A model generated the notes under the pieces. The model saw only the letters and a list, made by a program, of their open reading frames with translations, searched no databases and was not told the DNA's origin. The translations under genes and the position numbers were made by a program. Shown piece by piece: positions 52,939 to 63,705 of a DNA stretch of 64,000 bases. Source of the stretch: Arenibacter sp. 6A1 (GTDB lineage Bacteria > Bacteroidota > Bacteroidia > Flavobacteriales > Flavobacteriaceae); assembly GCF_012272855.1 (NCBI RefSeq), contig NZ_JAAXCQ010000018.1, positions 40,861 through 104,860 of the forward strand, in the 5' to 3' direction. Every line of letters begins with the position of its first letter. Position 1 is the first letter of the stretch.

Positions 52939-55900
52939 ATGAAAAAAACTACTACTACTAAAATTCCAGTTTTATTTTTTCTTTTCGTGCTAGTACATTC
53001 TCTGAATGTTTTTGCGCAAAGTACTTACATACTGGACTACGCTTCAGAGTCTATAACCAATAATGTTAATGACTATACTATTGCGGCGGGATTAACCAGT
53101 CCTACCAACTTCACGATTGACTGGGGAAATGGTGGGGAATTACCTGGTACGTATACGAATGCCCTTGTTAAAGTAGTCCCTGGAGCGATTATTCCGGTGG
53201 ACAGGGGAACTCTTGGCGCTAATGATGGCTGGGGTTTTAACGCTAAAAGCTGGGGGCTTCAGCTTACAGCAGACAACAATTTCTCTGTTGATGCACTTAA
53301 GCTGGGGCGTCGGTCAGAGGGTAACAGCAATAGGAACGATTTTACCATTTCAGGCTATAAGGATGGTCAGCTATTGGTCTCTCAAACCTTAACATGGACC
53401 GTTTATGGGGTTTCTGAACTTGAGGTGTTTACCCGTGGTACCGGTAGTTGGGATTCCAATCCTGCCTGGAACAATATTGATAAATTAGTGGTCAGCTGGC
53501 CAGATCCCCAGGAAAACCTTACGGATTATCAGGAAATTGCAGTGATCAATATTTCGGTTTCCGACCCAGTGGCCGCGAATAGTACACCAACAGTAACCAC
53601 TTTGGTAACCTCTTCAATTACGGCTACCGGAGCTACCTTAAACGGGAACGTGACCGATGATGGTGGGGCTATGGTAACCGAGCGTGGATTTGTGTATGGA
53701 ACCAATTCTAATCCGACCATAGGAGATGGACGTTCTATCCGTATGCCTGTCGGTAGCGGGATTGGGACTTATAATAAAGCTATTAACGGCCTTTTTGCAA
53801 CAACTACCTACTACGTTAGAGCGTATGCTATAAATAGTGAGGGGACGAATTATGGTAGTGAGAAAAGTTTTTCTACCTTATCATCACCATTTGAAAATTT
53901 TTCTTGGTCTGCGGATAATTTGGCCGCCGGTGCAACAGGGGTAACTTATACTTTCTCATATACTACAGTAACTGCGATGAGTGGGGCTTATGATGCTATC
54001 TTATATGCCTTACAATCTGTTAATAGTGGTTGGAATACCGAAAATGTTTCAGTAGAGGATGTTTCTGTAACTATTGATGGGGTTAAACGAGTTGTTTCAA
54101 ATGTTTGGACAGGATCTGGGTCTCCTTCAAATAGTGTTTTTATTAGGCTAACAGATCCATTGGTTCCGGCAGGATCTGAAGTAATTGTTACAATTGGTAA
54201 TGTTATAAATAATTCAATTGTTGCCTCATATCCATGGAACTGGATTAGGACTGCTACGGGAGGAGGGAATCAAATTGATGAAGCCGCAAGTCCTGACCCT
54301 ATTGTTTTGACTGCTCCAACTGCAAAAGGAGCAATAACCATTACCAATGCTCCAAGCGACCCTTCTTCTGATTGGTTATTAAGTGAAGGTAAGTTAATTC
54401 CCTTAGTAGATGGCGCCAAAGTAAACGTTGATGTAGTGAACAATGCGCTCGCTACAGGAAATCTTACTATCGAAGCTCAAACAGATGTCTTTATTGATGC
54501 GAAAGTAGCTCCTGTTTTATCGGCAGATAGAACATTGACGCTAAAAGCAAATAGGGACATCAATCTAGAGGCTAATAGTTCAATTGCAGCTAATGGCTTC
54601 TCTTTAAATACTATAATATGGTCAGATGCCGATGCCTTGGAAGGGGGCGTTACCTTTATTAAAAATCGGGCTGAGATTTTGACTGATGGAGGCCATCTTT
54701 GGATTGGAGGCGGTAGTGATAGTGCTATCTGGAATGGATTAACCGTAGGGAATGGTACATCTACCGGGAATACTACTAACTCGAATGGAATTACGTTGAT
54801 TAAAACCAATATTCAAACAGATGGCGGAAACATAGCTTTTTACGGAAAAGGATTGCCAGGTTTTAATGCGGGAATACCTACTCCCATTTCAACGGGTAAT
54901 TCGACAAATGCTAATGGTATTCGTTTGCACGATGGAAACCTGATAGATGCAGGGTTTGGTACTATTTATATGTATGGTTATGCAAATAACCAACATCCAA
55001 CATCCAATTCAAATGGAGTAGAATTGAGTCAAACTGTAGGAGCACCCGATTTGATTACTTCTTCCAATAATACTGAAGAGGCTATCTTTATTGAAGGTCA
55101 TGCCGAAGGTCCTTCTACTGTAGCTAATTCATGGGGGTTTTATTCACATCTTTCCACCGTTGAAAATACAGGAGGAGGTACTGTTCATATAAAGGGTAGT
55201 GCCGTGAAAAACTCAGGTGTTACCGTGGCCACAAATGGGGCAATTTTAGCTGCTAGTGGCAAAATAATACTAGAAGGAACCGCAGCTGGAATGACAAGCC
55301 CTAGTGTTCTATTGCAAGGAGTCGTTGGGCAGAAAGAGAATACCAATGTAACCTTATCCGATGCAAATATCGAAATTATCGGTGATAGATTTTCAATTTC
55401 TGGACAAGCTCCTAATGGAAGAATTCAATCTTCTGGAAAATTGGCCATACATGCTTACACAAACGGTATTGATATTGGGTTAGGTAGTGCGTTAGCTACA
55501 CTGCAATTACCCGCTTCTTATTTTATTTCAAACTTTGCAGATGGTTTTTCGGAAATTTTAATAGGTGATGCCAATACAGGAGCAATAAACATAAACGGCA
55601 AGTTACTTTATCAAGACCCCTTAACACTAAAAACAAATAATAATATCGTATTTAACGCTCAGGCAGATGTTAGTAGTGAAACTGCTAATGCCCTTAAACT
55701 TTGGGCACGGGCTAAAGGAGATAACGAAGCCAATGATGCTAATTTTGGTGCGATATGGATGCAGCAAGGCTCAACAATCCACACAGCTGGTGGAAACCTA
55801 ACCATGGGCGGCGGATCTGATCCTTATATGGGTTATGCTATGGGGGATCCTTCAGTACCTTCGCCCGAAAATAATGCCATATATCGTGGTGTTGCCATGA

Positions 55901-58900
55901 ATGGTTCTATAAATGCAGCAGGAGGTCATATTATTATCAATGGTAGAGGGAGCAGCGCTAGTAGTGTTGGTCATGCCAGAGGTGTTAATATAGGGGGACC
56001 TATAGAAACGACAGGTTCGGGTAATATCACTATCAGAGGAATTGGTAGAGGTCTTTCGGATGCGATTGCTTTGGGAGACAGTTATTTTTTTCCGAATGCT
56101 GTAGGCACATTGAAAACGGAAACTGGTAATATTACCATAGATGGAAAGCCATCCAGCCCCAATAGAAATGGTCTAAGTATTTCTACTTCTGGATCATATA
56201 TTCAAACAAATGGAAACTTTTCTGCTACCACTAACGGAAGAATTACTGCCACGGCTGGCGCTTTGGATATTGGGGGCAGTACCTATCTTGAAGCGTTAGA
56301 TCATATTACATTGACTCATGAAAACAATGATTTTGATGGTAGTATAACAGTAACATCAGCTTCTAATCTTCAACTAGCGGACATAAATGAATTGATCTTA
56401 GGAGAGATTAGTGCCAGGGGAACGATTGTAATTGTCAGCCAGAATGGGGATGTAACGATTGCTGAAAGTATTTCCTCCACCAATGCTACGGTAGATGCCA
56501 TTCAGATCTATGCCGATAAAGATAAAAATGCAGGGGATCTAGTAGGAGGGAATATTAAAATTAGCGGAACTCCGGTTATCAGTACAGGTGCTGGGGGACA
56601 GGCCAAGTTTTACAGTGGCTCAATTTTGGGAAGTGCAGGTTTAATCGCTCTAATAGGTGAGGACAATACTCGATATAACGTAGATGCCAATACTACCATA
56701 TTTGACCCCGTATTAGGTTCTGGAAATTATGCATTGATAAGGGAAAAGGAAAATTTACCTCCAACAGCAACAAATGTGAGTTTTTCAGGTACTTTAACAA
56801 CTATGCAAGAATTGACCGCAACCTATGATTATAATGATGCCGAAAATGATCTAGAAACCGGAACAACCTACCAATGGTACCGTGCAGATGATTCTAACGG
56901 AACAGGAAAGTTAGCCATAGAAAGTGCCAATGCAATTACTTATACACTTTCACAGGAGGATATTGGTAAGTTTATAAGTTTTGAAGTAACACCAAAAAAT
57001 GCAGCCGGTACAGGTGTCCCGGTTGAAAGTGTTTTTAAAGGACCAATTGCTGATGTTTTTAGTGCCCGTATATCGGCTTCCATAAATGTAAGTTGTAATG
57101 GGGGAAGTGAGGGGTCGGCCACTGTTGAAATAGCTGGAGGTGTTGGGCCATACAGCTATAATTGGAATGATCCTTCTAGATCTACTACCTCTGTAGTAGA
57201 AAATCTTGAAGCTGGGACATACGTAGTTACAATTACGGATAGTAGAAATCAGGAAACTACAGCCTCAGTAACTATTACAGAACCGGAAGTATATACAGTA
57301 GAGGCTCCAGAAGATGTAGTTGCCTGTGGTAGTTATAGCCTTCCGGTATTAATAGAAGGAAATTACTTCACACAGCCTGATGGTAAAGGAACAGCACTTT
57401 TTGCCGAAGATCTCATTACAAGTTCTCAAACACTCTATGTTTATGGAGAAAATGAAAATGGTTGTACAGATGAAAAAAGCTTCGATATTACCATTAATGA
57501 AAATGATATTGCAGGAATAATATTTTCAGATAATGAAGTTGTATACAATGGAGAAGAGCACACGCTTGCCGTCGTTGGATTGCCAGCTGGTGCCTCAGTT
57601 GATTATAATGTTGGGAATACCTATACAAATGCAGGTAGCTATAAGGTTACCGCAACAGTAACTTCAGCACATTCTAGCTGTCCAAACCGAATACTAACTG
57701 CCACCCTTACCATCAACAAGGCGGAGGCGGTCATCACCGCGGAAGCCATCCAGACGTTTACCTATGATGGCAGCGTGAAGAATGTATCGGCAAGCCTCAA
57801 CCATTCTGAAGCGGAATTGACCTATACCGAACAGCAGGGGTATACCAATGCGGGCACCTATCAAGTGATCATCTCCTCTGAAGAGACTGCCAATTACCTG
57901 GCGACTTCCAAAGAAGTATCCTTGGTCATTGAAAAGGCAGAAATTACCGGAGTGACCTTTGAAGGTGAATCGTTTACCTATGATGGAGACGCCCACAGCC
58001 TGTCGGTAGCCGGACTTCCTGAAGGTGGTACCGTGGTTTATTTGAACAACGGGCAAACCAATGCAGGGATTTATACCGTTACTGCCACAGTAAGCCAAGA
58101 TAACCATAACGATAAGGTATTAACTGCCACCCTTACCATCAACAAGGCGGAAGCGGTCATCACCGCGGAAGCCATCCAGACGTTTATCTATGATGGCAGC
58201 ATGAAGAATGTATCGGCAAGCCTCAACCATTCGGAAGCGGAATTGACCTATGCCGAACAGCAGGGGTATACCAATGCGGGCACCTATCAAGTGATCATCT
58301 CCTCTGAAGAAACTGCCAATTACCAGGCAGCTTCCAAGGAAGTGTCCTTGGTTATTGAAAAGGCAGAAATTGCCGGAGTGACCTTTGAAGGTGATTCGTT
58401 TACCTATAATGGTGAAGCCCACAGTCTTTCAATAGCTGGAATTCCCGAGGATGCAACCGTGGTTTATTCGAACAACGGGCAGACCAATGCAGGGACTTAT
58501 ACCGTTACTGCCTCGGTAAGCCAAGATAACCATAACGATAAGGTATTAACTGCCACCCTTACCATCAACAAGGCAGAGGCGGTCATCACCGCGGAAGCCA
58601 TCCAGACGTTTATCTATGATGGCAGCGTGAAGAATGTATCGGCAAGCCTAAACCATTCGGAAACGGAATTGACCTATGCTGCACAACAGGGGTATACCAA
58701 TGCGGGAACTTACTCGGTTCTAATTTCAGCCGAAGAGACCGCAAATTACTTGGCGACTTCTAAAGAAGTATCCTTGGTCATTGAAAAGGCAGAAATTGCC
58801 GGAGTGACCTTTGAAGGTGATTCGTTTACCTATGACGGTGAAGCCTACAGTCTTTCAGTAGCTGGACTTCCCGAGGGAGCAACCGTGGTTTATTCGAACA

Positions 58901-60888
58901 ACGGGCAGACCAATGCAGGGATTTATACCGTTACTGCCTCGGTAAGCCAAGATAACCATAACGATAAGGTATTAACTGCCACCCTTACCATCAACAAGGC
59001 GGAAGCGGTCATCACCGCGGAAGCCATCCAGACGTTTGCCTATGATGGCAGCGTGAAGAATGTATCGGCAAGCCTCAACCATTCGGAAGCGGAATTGACC
59101 TATGCCGAACAGCAGGGGTATACCAATGCGGGCACCTATCAAGTGATCATCTCCTCTGAAGAGACTGCCAATTACCAGGCAGCTTCCAAGGAAGTGTCCT
59201 TGGTTATTGAAAAGGCAGAAATTACCGGAGTGACCTTTGAAGGTGATTCGTTTACCTATAATGGTGAAGCCCACAGTCTTTCAGTAGTTGGACTTCTCGA
59301 GGGAGCAACCGTGGTTTATTCCAACAACGGGCAGACCAATGCAGGGACTTATACGGTTACTGCCTCGTTAAGCCAAGATAACCATAACGATAAGGTATTA
59401 ACTGCCACCCTTATCATCAACAAGGCGGAGGCGGTCATCACCGCGGAAGCCATCCAGACGTTTACCTATGATGGCAGCGTGAAGAATGTATCGGCAAGCC
59501 TCAACCATTCGGAAGCGGAATTGACCTATGCCGAACAGCAGGGGTATACCAATGCGGGCACCTATCAAGTGATCATCTCCTCTGAAGAAACTGCCAATTA
59601 CCAGGCAGCTTCCAAGGAAGTGTCCTTGGTTATTGAAAAGGCAGAAATTGCCGGAGTGACCTTTGAAGGTGATTCGTTTACCTATAACGGTGAAGCCCAC
59701 AGTCTTTCAGTAGCTGGACTTCCCGAGGATGCAACCGTGGTTTATTCGAACAACGGGCAGACCAATGCAGGGACTTATACAGTTACTGCCACGGTTTCTC
59801 AACACGGACATAAAGTCCTGGTGCTAACTGCCAATATATTAATTGAAAAGGCATCACAAAGAATCACTTTTGATGAAATTGGAAATCGACATCAACTTAC
59901 GGATGAAGATTTTCAGTTGAGTGCAGCTTCAACCTCTAGTCTACCTATAAAATATTCTTATACCTACGAGACCGAAAATCCGGCAGCTGCTGTTGGTGTT
60001 CATGGGTTTGTGAAAATTCTAAGAGGTGGGCAAATCGCCATTACGGCTGCGCAGCCAGGTAACGAAAATTACGAAGCAGCAGATCCTGTGATAAGAACGC
60101 TTAAGGTTATCGGTGGTGAAGCCCGCTTAAAAACAGCGGTTATTAATGGAGTTGCCTATTCCAATCCTACTGAAGATATTTATTACCTCATTGGTTGCGG
60201 GAATTCTGAAGAAGAGGTTCAAATTCAACTTGAACAGAATCAAGGTTCATCAATAGATCGCGATAAGATCTTCACCCTCAGTACGCCGGTACCCGGAATT
60301 TACAGGGATACGGTGATAGTGACTTCGGAAGATGGAAACGTAAGTAAGCGCTATAATATTATGGTGGAAAAGAATTTCAATTTTGAGGATATTGTAATTC
60401 AGAAGTTTAATAATGTATTGCTGGTTAACAATAACCCGAACACCAATGGCGGTTACCAATTTGTAAGTTATCGTTGGTATAAAAATGGATCTGAAATCGG
60501 AAATGGTCAATACTATTCTGCCGGTGAAAATGAAGACGACCAATTGGATACGGATAACTCTTATTATGTAGAGATGGAAACCGAGAATGGGAATATTTTG
60601 AAAAGCTGTACTTCTTCCATTCAATTAAAAGGTTCTTTAAGCCTTTCCTTGGCTCCAAACCCTGTACAGGCTGGAGAAAGCATGGAGCTTTTTACCGATT
60701 TTCCAAAAAGCGAGCTTGAAACAATGCAGCTTTCAATACACAATCTTAACGGGATGCTTATCAAGGAAATGAAATCGAATAGCAAAAGAACGAACATAAA
60801 CCTGCCTTATAATCTGCAAATGGGTATTTATATATTGAAGGTCAGAACTAAGAGTATGAGTAGAACGCTTAAGTTTATAATTAAATAG
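52939..60888 (+). CDS. Giant secreted MBG-repeat surface protein with type IX secretion signal
   Basis: About 2650 aa. A signal peptide (KIPVLFFLFVLVHSLNVFAQ) follows the ATG at 52939; an ATG at 52933 is equally in frame. Regions: lectin-like start; fibronectin-type domain (about 205-320, ATLNGNVTDDGGAMVTERGF); a long beta-helix-like part (about 475-1280) with repeated GGHLWIGGGSD and GGNLTMGGGSD turns, as in filamentous haemagglutinins; a SprB-type repeat (about 1378-1455, SCNGGSEGSATVEIAGGVGP); MBG/YDG-type repeats (about 1590-2300); and a C-terminal sorting domain (LSLAPNPVQAGESMELF to the end). Likely a cell-surface adhesin exported by type IX secretion. Partner and ligand are unknown. 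Confidence 0.9.
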   Translation: MKKTTTTKIPVLFFLFVLVHSLNVFAQSTYILDYASESITNNVNDYTIAAGLTSPTNFTIDWGNGGELPGTYTNALVKVVPGAIIPVDRGTLGANDGWGFNAKSWGLQLTADNNFSVDALKLGRRSEGNSNRNDFTISGYKDGQLLVSQTLTWTVYGVSELEVFTRGTGSWDSNPAWNNIDKLVVSWPDPQENLTDYQEIAVINISVSDPVAANSTPTVTTLVTSSITATGATLNGNVTDDGGAMVTERGFVYGTNSNPTIGDGRSIRMPVGSGIGTYNKAINGLFATTTYYVRAYAINSEGTNYGSEKSFSTLSSPFENFSWSADNLAAGATGVTYTFSYTTVTAMSGAYDAILYALQSVNSGWNTENVSVEDVSVTIDGVKRVVSNVWTGSGSPSNSVFIRLTDPLVPAGSEVIVTIGNVINNSIVASYPWNWIRTATGGGNQIDEAASPDPIVLTAPTAKGAITITNAPSDPSSDWLLSEGKLIPLVDGAKVNVDVVNNALATGNLTIEAQTDVFIDAKVAPVLSADRTLTLKANRDINLEANSSIAANGFSLNTIIWSDADALEGGVTFIKNRAEILTDGGHLWIGGGSDSAIWNGLTVGNGTSTGNTTNSNGITLIKTNIQTDGGNIAFYGKGLPGFNAGIPTPISTGNSTNANGIRLHDGNLIDAGFGTIYMYGYANNQHPTSNSNGVELSQTVGAPDLITSSNNTEEAIFIEGHAEGPSTVANSWGFYSHLSTVENTGGGTVHIKGSAVKNSGVTVATNGAILAASGKIILEGTAAGMTSPSVLLQGVVGQKENTNVTLSDANIEIIGDRFSISGQAPNGRIQSSGKLAIHAYTNGIDIGLGSALATLQLPASYFISNFADGFSEILIGDANTGAININGKLLYQDPLTLKTNNNIVFNAQADVSSETANALKLWARAKGDNEANDANFGAIWMQQGSTIHTAGGNLTMGGGSDPYMGYAMGDPSVPSPENNAIYRGVAMNGSINAAGGHIIINGRGSSASSVGHARGVNIGGPIETTGSGNITIRGIGRGLSDAIALGDSYFFPNAVGTLKTETGNITIDGKPSSPNRNGLSISTSGSYIQTNGNFSATTNGRITATAGALDIGGSTYLEALDHITLTHENNDFDGSITVTSASNLQLADINELILGEISARGTIVIVSQNGDVTIAESISSTNATVDAIQIYADKDKNAGDLVGGNIKISGTPVISTGAGGQAKFYSGSILGSAGLIALIGEDNTRYNVDANTTIFDPVLGSGNYALIREKENLPPTATNVSFSGTLTTMQELTATYDYNDAENDLETGTTYQWYRADDSNGTGKLAIESANAITYTLSQEDIGKFISFEVTPKNAAGTGVPVESVFKGPIADVFSARISASINVSCNGGSEGSATVEIAGGVGPYSYNWNDPSRSTTSVVENLEAGTYVVTITDSRNQETTASVTITEPEVYTVEAPEDVVACGSYSLPVLIEGNYFTQPDGKGTALFAEDLITSSQTLYVYGENENGCTDEKSFDITINENDIAGIIFSDNEVVYNGEEHTLAVVGLPAGASVDYNVGNTYTNAGSYKVTATVTSAHSSCPNRILTATLTINKAEAVITAEAIQTFTYDGSVKNVSASLNHSEAELTYTEQQGYTNAGTYQVIISSEETANYLATSKEVSLVIEKAEITGVTFEGESFTYDGDAHSLSVAGLPEGGTVVYLNNGQTNAGIYTVTATVSQDNHNDKVLTATLTINKAEAVITAEAIQTFIYDGSMKNVSASLNHSEAELTYAEQQGYTNAGTYQVIISSEETANYQAASKEVSLVIEKAEIAGVTFEGDSFTYNGEAHSLSIAGIPEDATVVYSNNGQTNAGTYTVTASVSQDNHNDKVLTATLTINKAEAVITAEAIQTFIYDGSVKNVSASLNHSETELTYAAQQGYTNAGTYSVLISAEETANYLATSKEVSLVIEKAEIAGVTFEGDSFTYDGEAYSLSVAGLPEGATVVYSNNGQTNAGIYTVTASVSQDNHNDKVLTATLTINKAEAVITAEAIQTFAYDGSVKNVSASLNHSEAELTYAEQQGYTNAGTYQVIISSEETANYQAASKEVSLVIEKAEITGVTFEGDSFTYNGEAHSLSVVGLLEGATVVYSNNGQTNAGTYTVTASLSQDNHNDKVLTATLIINKAEAVITAEAIQTFTYDGSVKNVSASLNHSEAELTYAEQQGYTNAGTYQVIISSEETANYQAASKEVSLVIEKAEIAGVTFEGDSFTYNGEAHSLSVAGLPEDATVVYSNNGQTNAGTYTVTATVSQHGHKVLVLTANILIEKASQRITFDEIGNRHQLTDEDFQLSAASTSSLPIKYSYTYETENPAAAVGVHGFVKILRGGQIAITAAQPGNENYEAADPVIRTLKVIGGEARLKTAVINGVAYSNPTEDIYYLIGCGNSEEEVQIQLEQNQGSSIDRDKIFTLSTPVPGIYRDTVIVTSEDGNVSKRYNIMVEKNFNFEDIVIQKFNNVLLVNNNPNTNGGYQFVSYRWYKNGSEIGNGQYYSAGENEDDQLDTDNSYYVEMETENGNILKSCTSSIQLKGSLSLSLAPNPVQAGESMELFTDFPKSELETMQLSIHNLNGMLIKEMKSNSKRTNINLPYNLQMGIYILKVRTKSMSRTLKFIIK
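57697..59826. repeat. Five tandem 426-bp coding repeats
   Basis: Units start at 57697, 58123, 58549, 58975 and 59401, each exactly 426 bp (142 codons, two MBG domains), with the same ACTGCCACCCTTA start. Most differences are single bases; the last unit degrades at its end. The repeats are richer in G+C than the flanking parts of the same gene. Confidence 0.95.
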
Positions 60889-60935
60889 GCAACGTTTGAA
60901 TTTTTCTAAAATTACTTTGACGATTAAACATACAT

Positions 60936-61826
60936 ATGAAAACTAATAATATAAAAGTAGCCATGAAGAATACTATTTTAAGGCCTGTGATGGTACTTAT
61001 ACTAATTGGTATGAGTGGGCAGGTTTTGGCTCAATCCAACCATGAAGTCTCATTTTACCTACAGGGATCTTTTTCCAAATTACGATATGAAGCGCTGGAA
61101 CAGAAAAACAAATTGAAAAACGGGTTTGGCATAGGAACTAGATATGCCTATTACTTTTTTGAAAATTGGAGCCTTGGAACTGGTGCTGAATTACAATTTA
61201 TGAAAGGAGCTTTTTCTAAGTCTAATATTCAAGGGGCTTATATGAGTCAAGACTCAGAAGATGAGGAGTTTGAATTCCGGTATCGAGCCGGTAATTTTTC
61301 GGAAAACCAGGAGGTATATTTCCTAAATATTCCCTTCCAGATTCAATATGAATCTCTGGGGATGACTCGGTTTTATGCCGTTGCTGGTGTTAAAGCGGGT
61401 TTCGTTTTAGCTTCGGATTATCAAAGCTTGTCAACTTCCTTGCAGACCAGTGGATATTATGAGCAATATGATGCTGAACTGACCGAGCCTAAATTTGCCG
61501 GATTTGGCGAATTTGGTCGTGTGAAAAATTCAAATTCAGAATTGGACCTGAAGACAAACATTGTAGCACATCTGGAGAGCGGAATAAAACTAATCTTGGA
61601 AAATAAGCGATCCCTTTATATGGGACTATTCCTTGATTATGGTTTAAATGATATTAAGCCTAATCCTTCAAGGGAAAGGATTATTGAGTACAACAATCAA
61701 AATCCAACAGCGTATGTATTGGAGAGCTTATTATCATCTAGGAGGGATGTGATTCCGACGCAACATGTAGAGAAGGTATGTACAATAGCCTTTGGTTTAA
61801 GAATTCAGTATGCATTTGAATTTTAA
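60936..61826 (+). CDS. Outer-membrane beta-barrel protein (PorT-like)
   Basis: A 296-aa protein with a signal peptide (VMVLILIGMSGQVLAQ); an alternative ATG lies at 60963. The strand pattern (HEVSFYLQGSFSKLRYEA, GFGIGTRYAYYFFENWSLGT, IPFQIQYESLG, FGLRIQYAFEF) is that of small Bacteroidota outer-membrane barrels of the OMP_b-brl/PorT type. It follows the giant gene by 47 bp and is followed by the terminator, so the two form a unit; it may anchor or help display the giant protein. Confidence 0.82.
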   Translation: MKTNNIKVAMKNTILRPVMVLILIGMSGQVLAQSNHEVSFYLQGSFSKLRYEALEQKNKLKNGFGIGTRYAYYFFENWSLGTGAELQFMKGAFSKSNIQGAYMSQDSEDEEFEFRYRAGNFSENQEVYFLNIPFQIQYESLGMTRFYAVAGVKAGFVLASDYQSLSTSLQTSGYYEQYDAELTEPKFAGFGEFGRVKNSNSELDLKTNIVAHLESGIKLILENKRSLYMGLFLDYGLNDIKPNPSRERIIEYNNQNPTAYVLESLLSSRRDVIPTQHVEKVCTIAFGLRIQYAFEF

Positions 61827-61850
61827 AAATAGAATTTTATAAAATAAAAG

Positions 61851-61887
61851 AGGTCGTCTAAAAACTATTTGGACGACCTTTTATTTT
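61851..61887 (+). terminator. Rho-independent terminator after the surface-protein operon
   Basis: AGGTCGTC (61851-61858) and GACGACCT (61872-61879) form a perfect 8-bp stem with a 13-nt loop, followed by TTTATTTTTA. Confidence 0.9.
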
Positions 61888-61966
61888 TATGACTTTTTGG
61901 TTTCATTCTTGATTTTATTGGTTAACCCACCAATTAGTTCTTGATTAAAATCAGGCAAAGCGACTT

Positions 61967-62383
61967 CTATATCGCCAAACTTATTTTTTTGAGGTTATGA
62001 GCCATTGCTATGAGTCCTATTTCCGTTTCTACCTTGGCAAGACCACTTAACATAAACCTTTTAAAGTTCATATTGTGCTTTATATTTCCGAAAACAGCTT
62101 CCACATCCCAACATCGTCGTTTGCGGTGGGCAACCCCTTGTTCGCTAAGAAGGAACTCTCTTGCTTTTTGTTTTATTCGGACCAGATTATGGTTGCGCTC
62201 TATGGTTCTGTGGCCGCTTGCCTTATGACAGGCCCCGCGCAAGGGACAGCCCTTGCAATTGACGGCCTGATATTTTTTTAATTGTTGTGTGAAACCTGTT
62301 TTAGTCTCTTTTGTGATATTTCCAATACAGCGCATTGGCTGGCCCATGGGGCAGTAGTAGGTATCGGTGTCTCTCGATAGCAA
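61967..62383 (-). pseudogene. C-terminal remnant of an IS1182-type transposase
   Basis: Residues such as YYCPMGQPMRCIG, NCKGCPLRGACHKASGHRTI and RCWDVEAVFGNIKHNMNFKR through GLIAMAHNLKKI match the zinc-knuckle-like and DDE C-terminal part of IS1182-family transposases. An in-frame TGA lies a few codons upstream, and the N-terminal DDE half is absent. Beyond 62400 the sequence is unrelated. Confidence 0.82.
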
Positions 62384-62493
62384 AATAGCGGAGGGCGCCG
62401 AAACAATGTCTCAATTTAGGAAATATATTGTTTGTAAGAAAATTTTTCAACACGCTATACGGCAAAATGAACCATATGCATTGTTGGCAGTAG

Positions 62494-63072
62494 TTATTGC
62501 ACGCTTTCGCCTAACAATGTTGCTTTTTTTAACCACTTTTCTCTAAAATCCGAAGTTGAATTTTTTATTGAAGCAATATAGGTTGTTTTTACAGGACTTA
62601 TTCCGCAAAATTTTAATGTTCCGTTTTTAAATTGGTTGATTGTCGGACTTTTCATTATCAGAAAATCATACCATTTTGGCGTATCAGCCGTAATAATTAA
62701 TCGTGCAGATTTTCCTTTCAGTAGTTTTTCAGGTAATGCTTTTCCCTCAATCGGTTGATATGTAATTGACGGTAAAAATGTTCTGTCTATAAATCCTTTC
62801 ATAAGAGCTGGATAACCATACCACCACATTGGAAATACCCAAACAATATGGTCTGCCTTTTTAATTTTTTCTATGGCTAAAACTAAATCAGGCTCTAATT
62901 CTATTCGTTTCCGATAGCCAAATTGTAGATTAGGATTAAATTCCAATTCCGCAATGTTAATTTGAGAGATTATAGAATTTGTTTTATTTACTCCTTTTAT
63001 GTAAGCTTCCGATAATGCGTAATTAAAGCTCTCTTTATCAGGATGTCCGTTTATTATTAATACTTGTTTCAT
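62494..63072 (-). CDS. Flavodoxin-like NAD(P)H:quinone oxidoreductase (MdaB/KefG type)
   Basis: A 192-aa flavodoxin-fold protein: LIINGHPDKESFNYALSEAY (flavin phosphate loop), DHIVWVFPMWWYGYPALMKG and FIDRTFLP are family hallmarks of FMN/FAD-dependent quinone reductases. It probably reduces quinones or electrophiles in two-electron steps. The gene follows the Crp-type regulator on the same strand with a 60-bp gap. Confidence 0.9.
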   Translation of the reverse strand: MKQVLIINGHPDKESFNYALSEAYIKGVNKTNSIISQINIAELEFNPNLQFGYRKRIELEPDLVLAIEKIKKADHIVWVFPMWWYGYPALMKGFIDRTFLPSITYQPIEGKALPEKLLKGKSARLIITADTPKWYDFLIMKSPTINQFKNGTLKFCGISPVKTTYIASIKNSTSDFREKWLKKATLLGESVQ

Positions 63073-63132
63073 ATTTGTTCTTTGTTTTGTGCGAAGAACA
63101 ATACTTCGTTACTTTTTTAAAAGGACATTTGT

Positions 63133-63696
63133 CTAATTCGTATACGTTTTTCTTATTCTACTTAAATGTCTTTGGGTAATTCCTAAATATGAAGACAGAA
63201 AATTTAAGGGAATTGATTGTAAATATTCAGGTTGATTTATTAGTAAATCTTTGTATTTTTTTTCTGCGGATTCTTTTTGTAACAAGAAAACTCTTTTTTC
63301 CATTTTGATGTATTCCTGTTCAGCAATTAATTTGAAAAATTTCAGCCAATTTGCACTTGATTTCTCTAAAATTAAAATTTCTTCTCTTGATATAGTTAAT
63401 AACTCTATATCTGTTAATGCTTGAATATTTTCAATTGTTTTTGTTTGAGATAAGAAAGAAGAGTAAGCACTAACAAAAGAATTCGAAAAGGTAAAACAAT
63501 AGGTAACTTCCTCTTCGGATGACGAATAATAGAATGACCTAAACAAACCAGAAACCACAAACGCTACTTCTTTGGATATTCGATTTTCTTTGATGAAAAA
63601 ATCGCCTTTTTTCAATTTCTTATTCCGAACCTTACTTTCAAAAAGGTCAATTTCATTTTCGGTTAAAATGTTAAATGTTTGTAGGTAGTTCCTCAT
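63133..63696 (-). CDS. Crp/Fnr-family regulator
   Basis: A 187-aa protein with a cyclic-nucleotide-binding-like beta-roll (KKLKKGDFFIKENRISKEVA, VVSGLFRSFYYSS) and a C-terminal HTH (SSYLGITQRHLSRIRK). Typical of single-domain Bacteroidota Crp-type regulators with a shortened roll. It likely controls the adjacent oxidoreductase gene. Confidence 0.9.
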   Translation of the reverse strand: MRNYLQTFNILTENEIDLFESKVRNKKLKKGDFFIKENRISKEVAFVVSGLFRSFYYSSSEEEVTYCFTFSNSFVSAYSSFLSQTKTIENIQALTDIELLTISREEILILEKSSANWLKFFKLIAEQEYIKMEKRVFLLQKESAEKKYKDLLINQPEYLQSIPLNFLSSYLGITQRHLSRIRKTYTN

Positions 63697-63705
63697 TTTC
63701 TTTAA

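Noticed and set aside
57694..59700. Four similar antisense ORFs of 100-137 codons opposite the MBG repeats
   Set aside because: They recur only because the 426-bp sense repeats recur; the sense frame has clear domains and codon structure.
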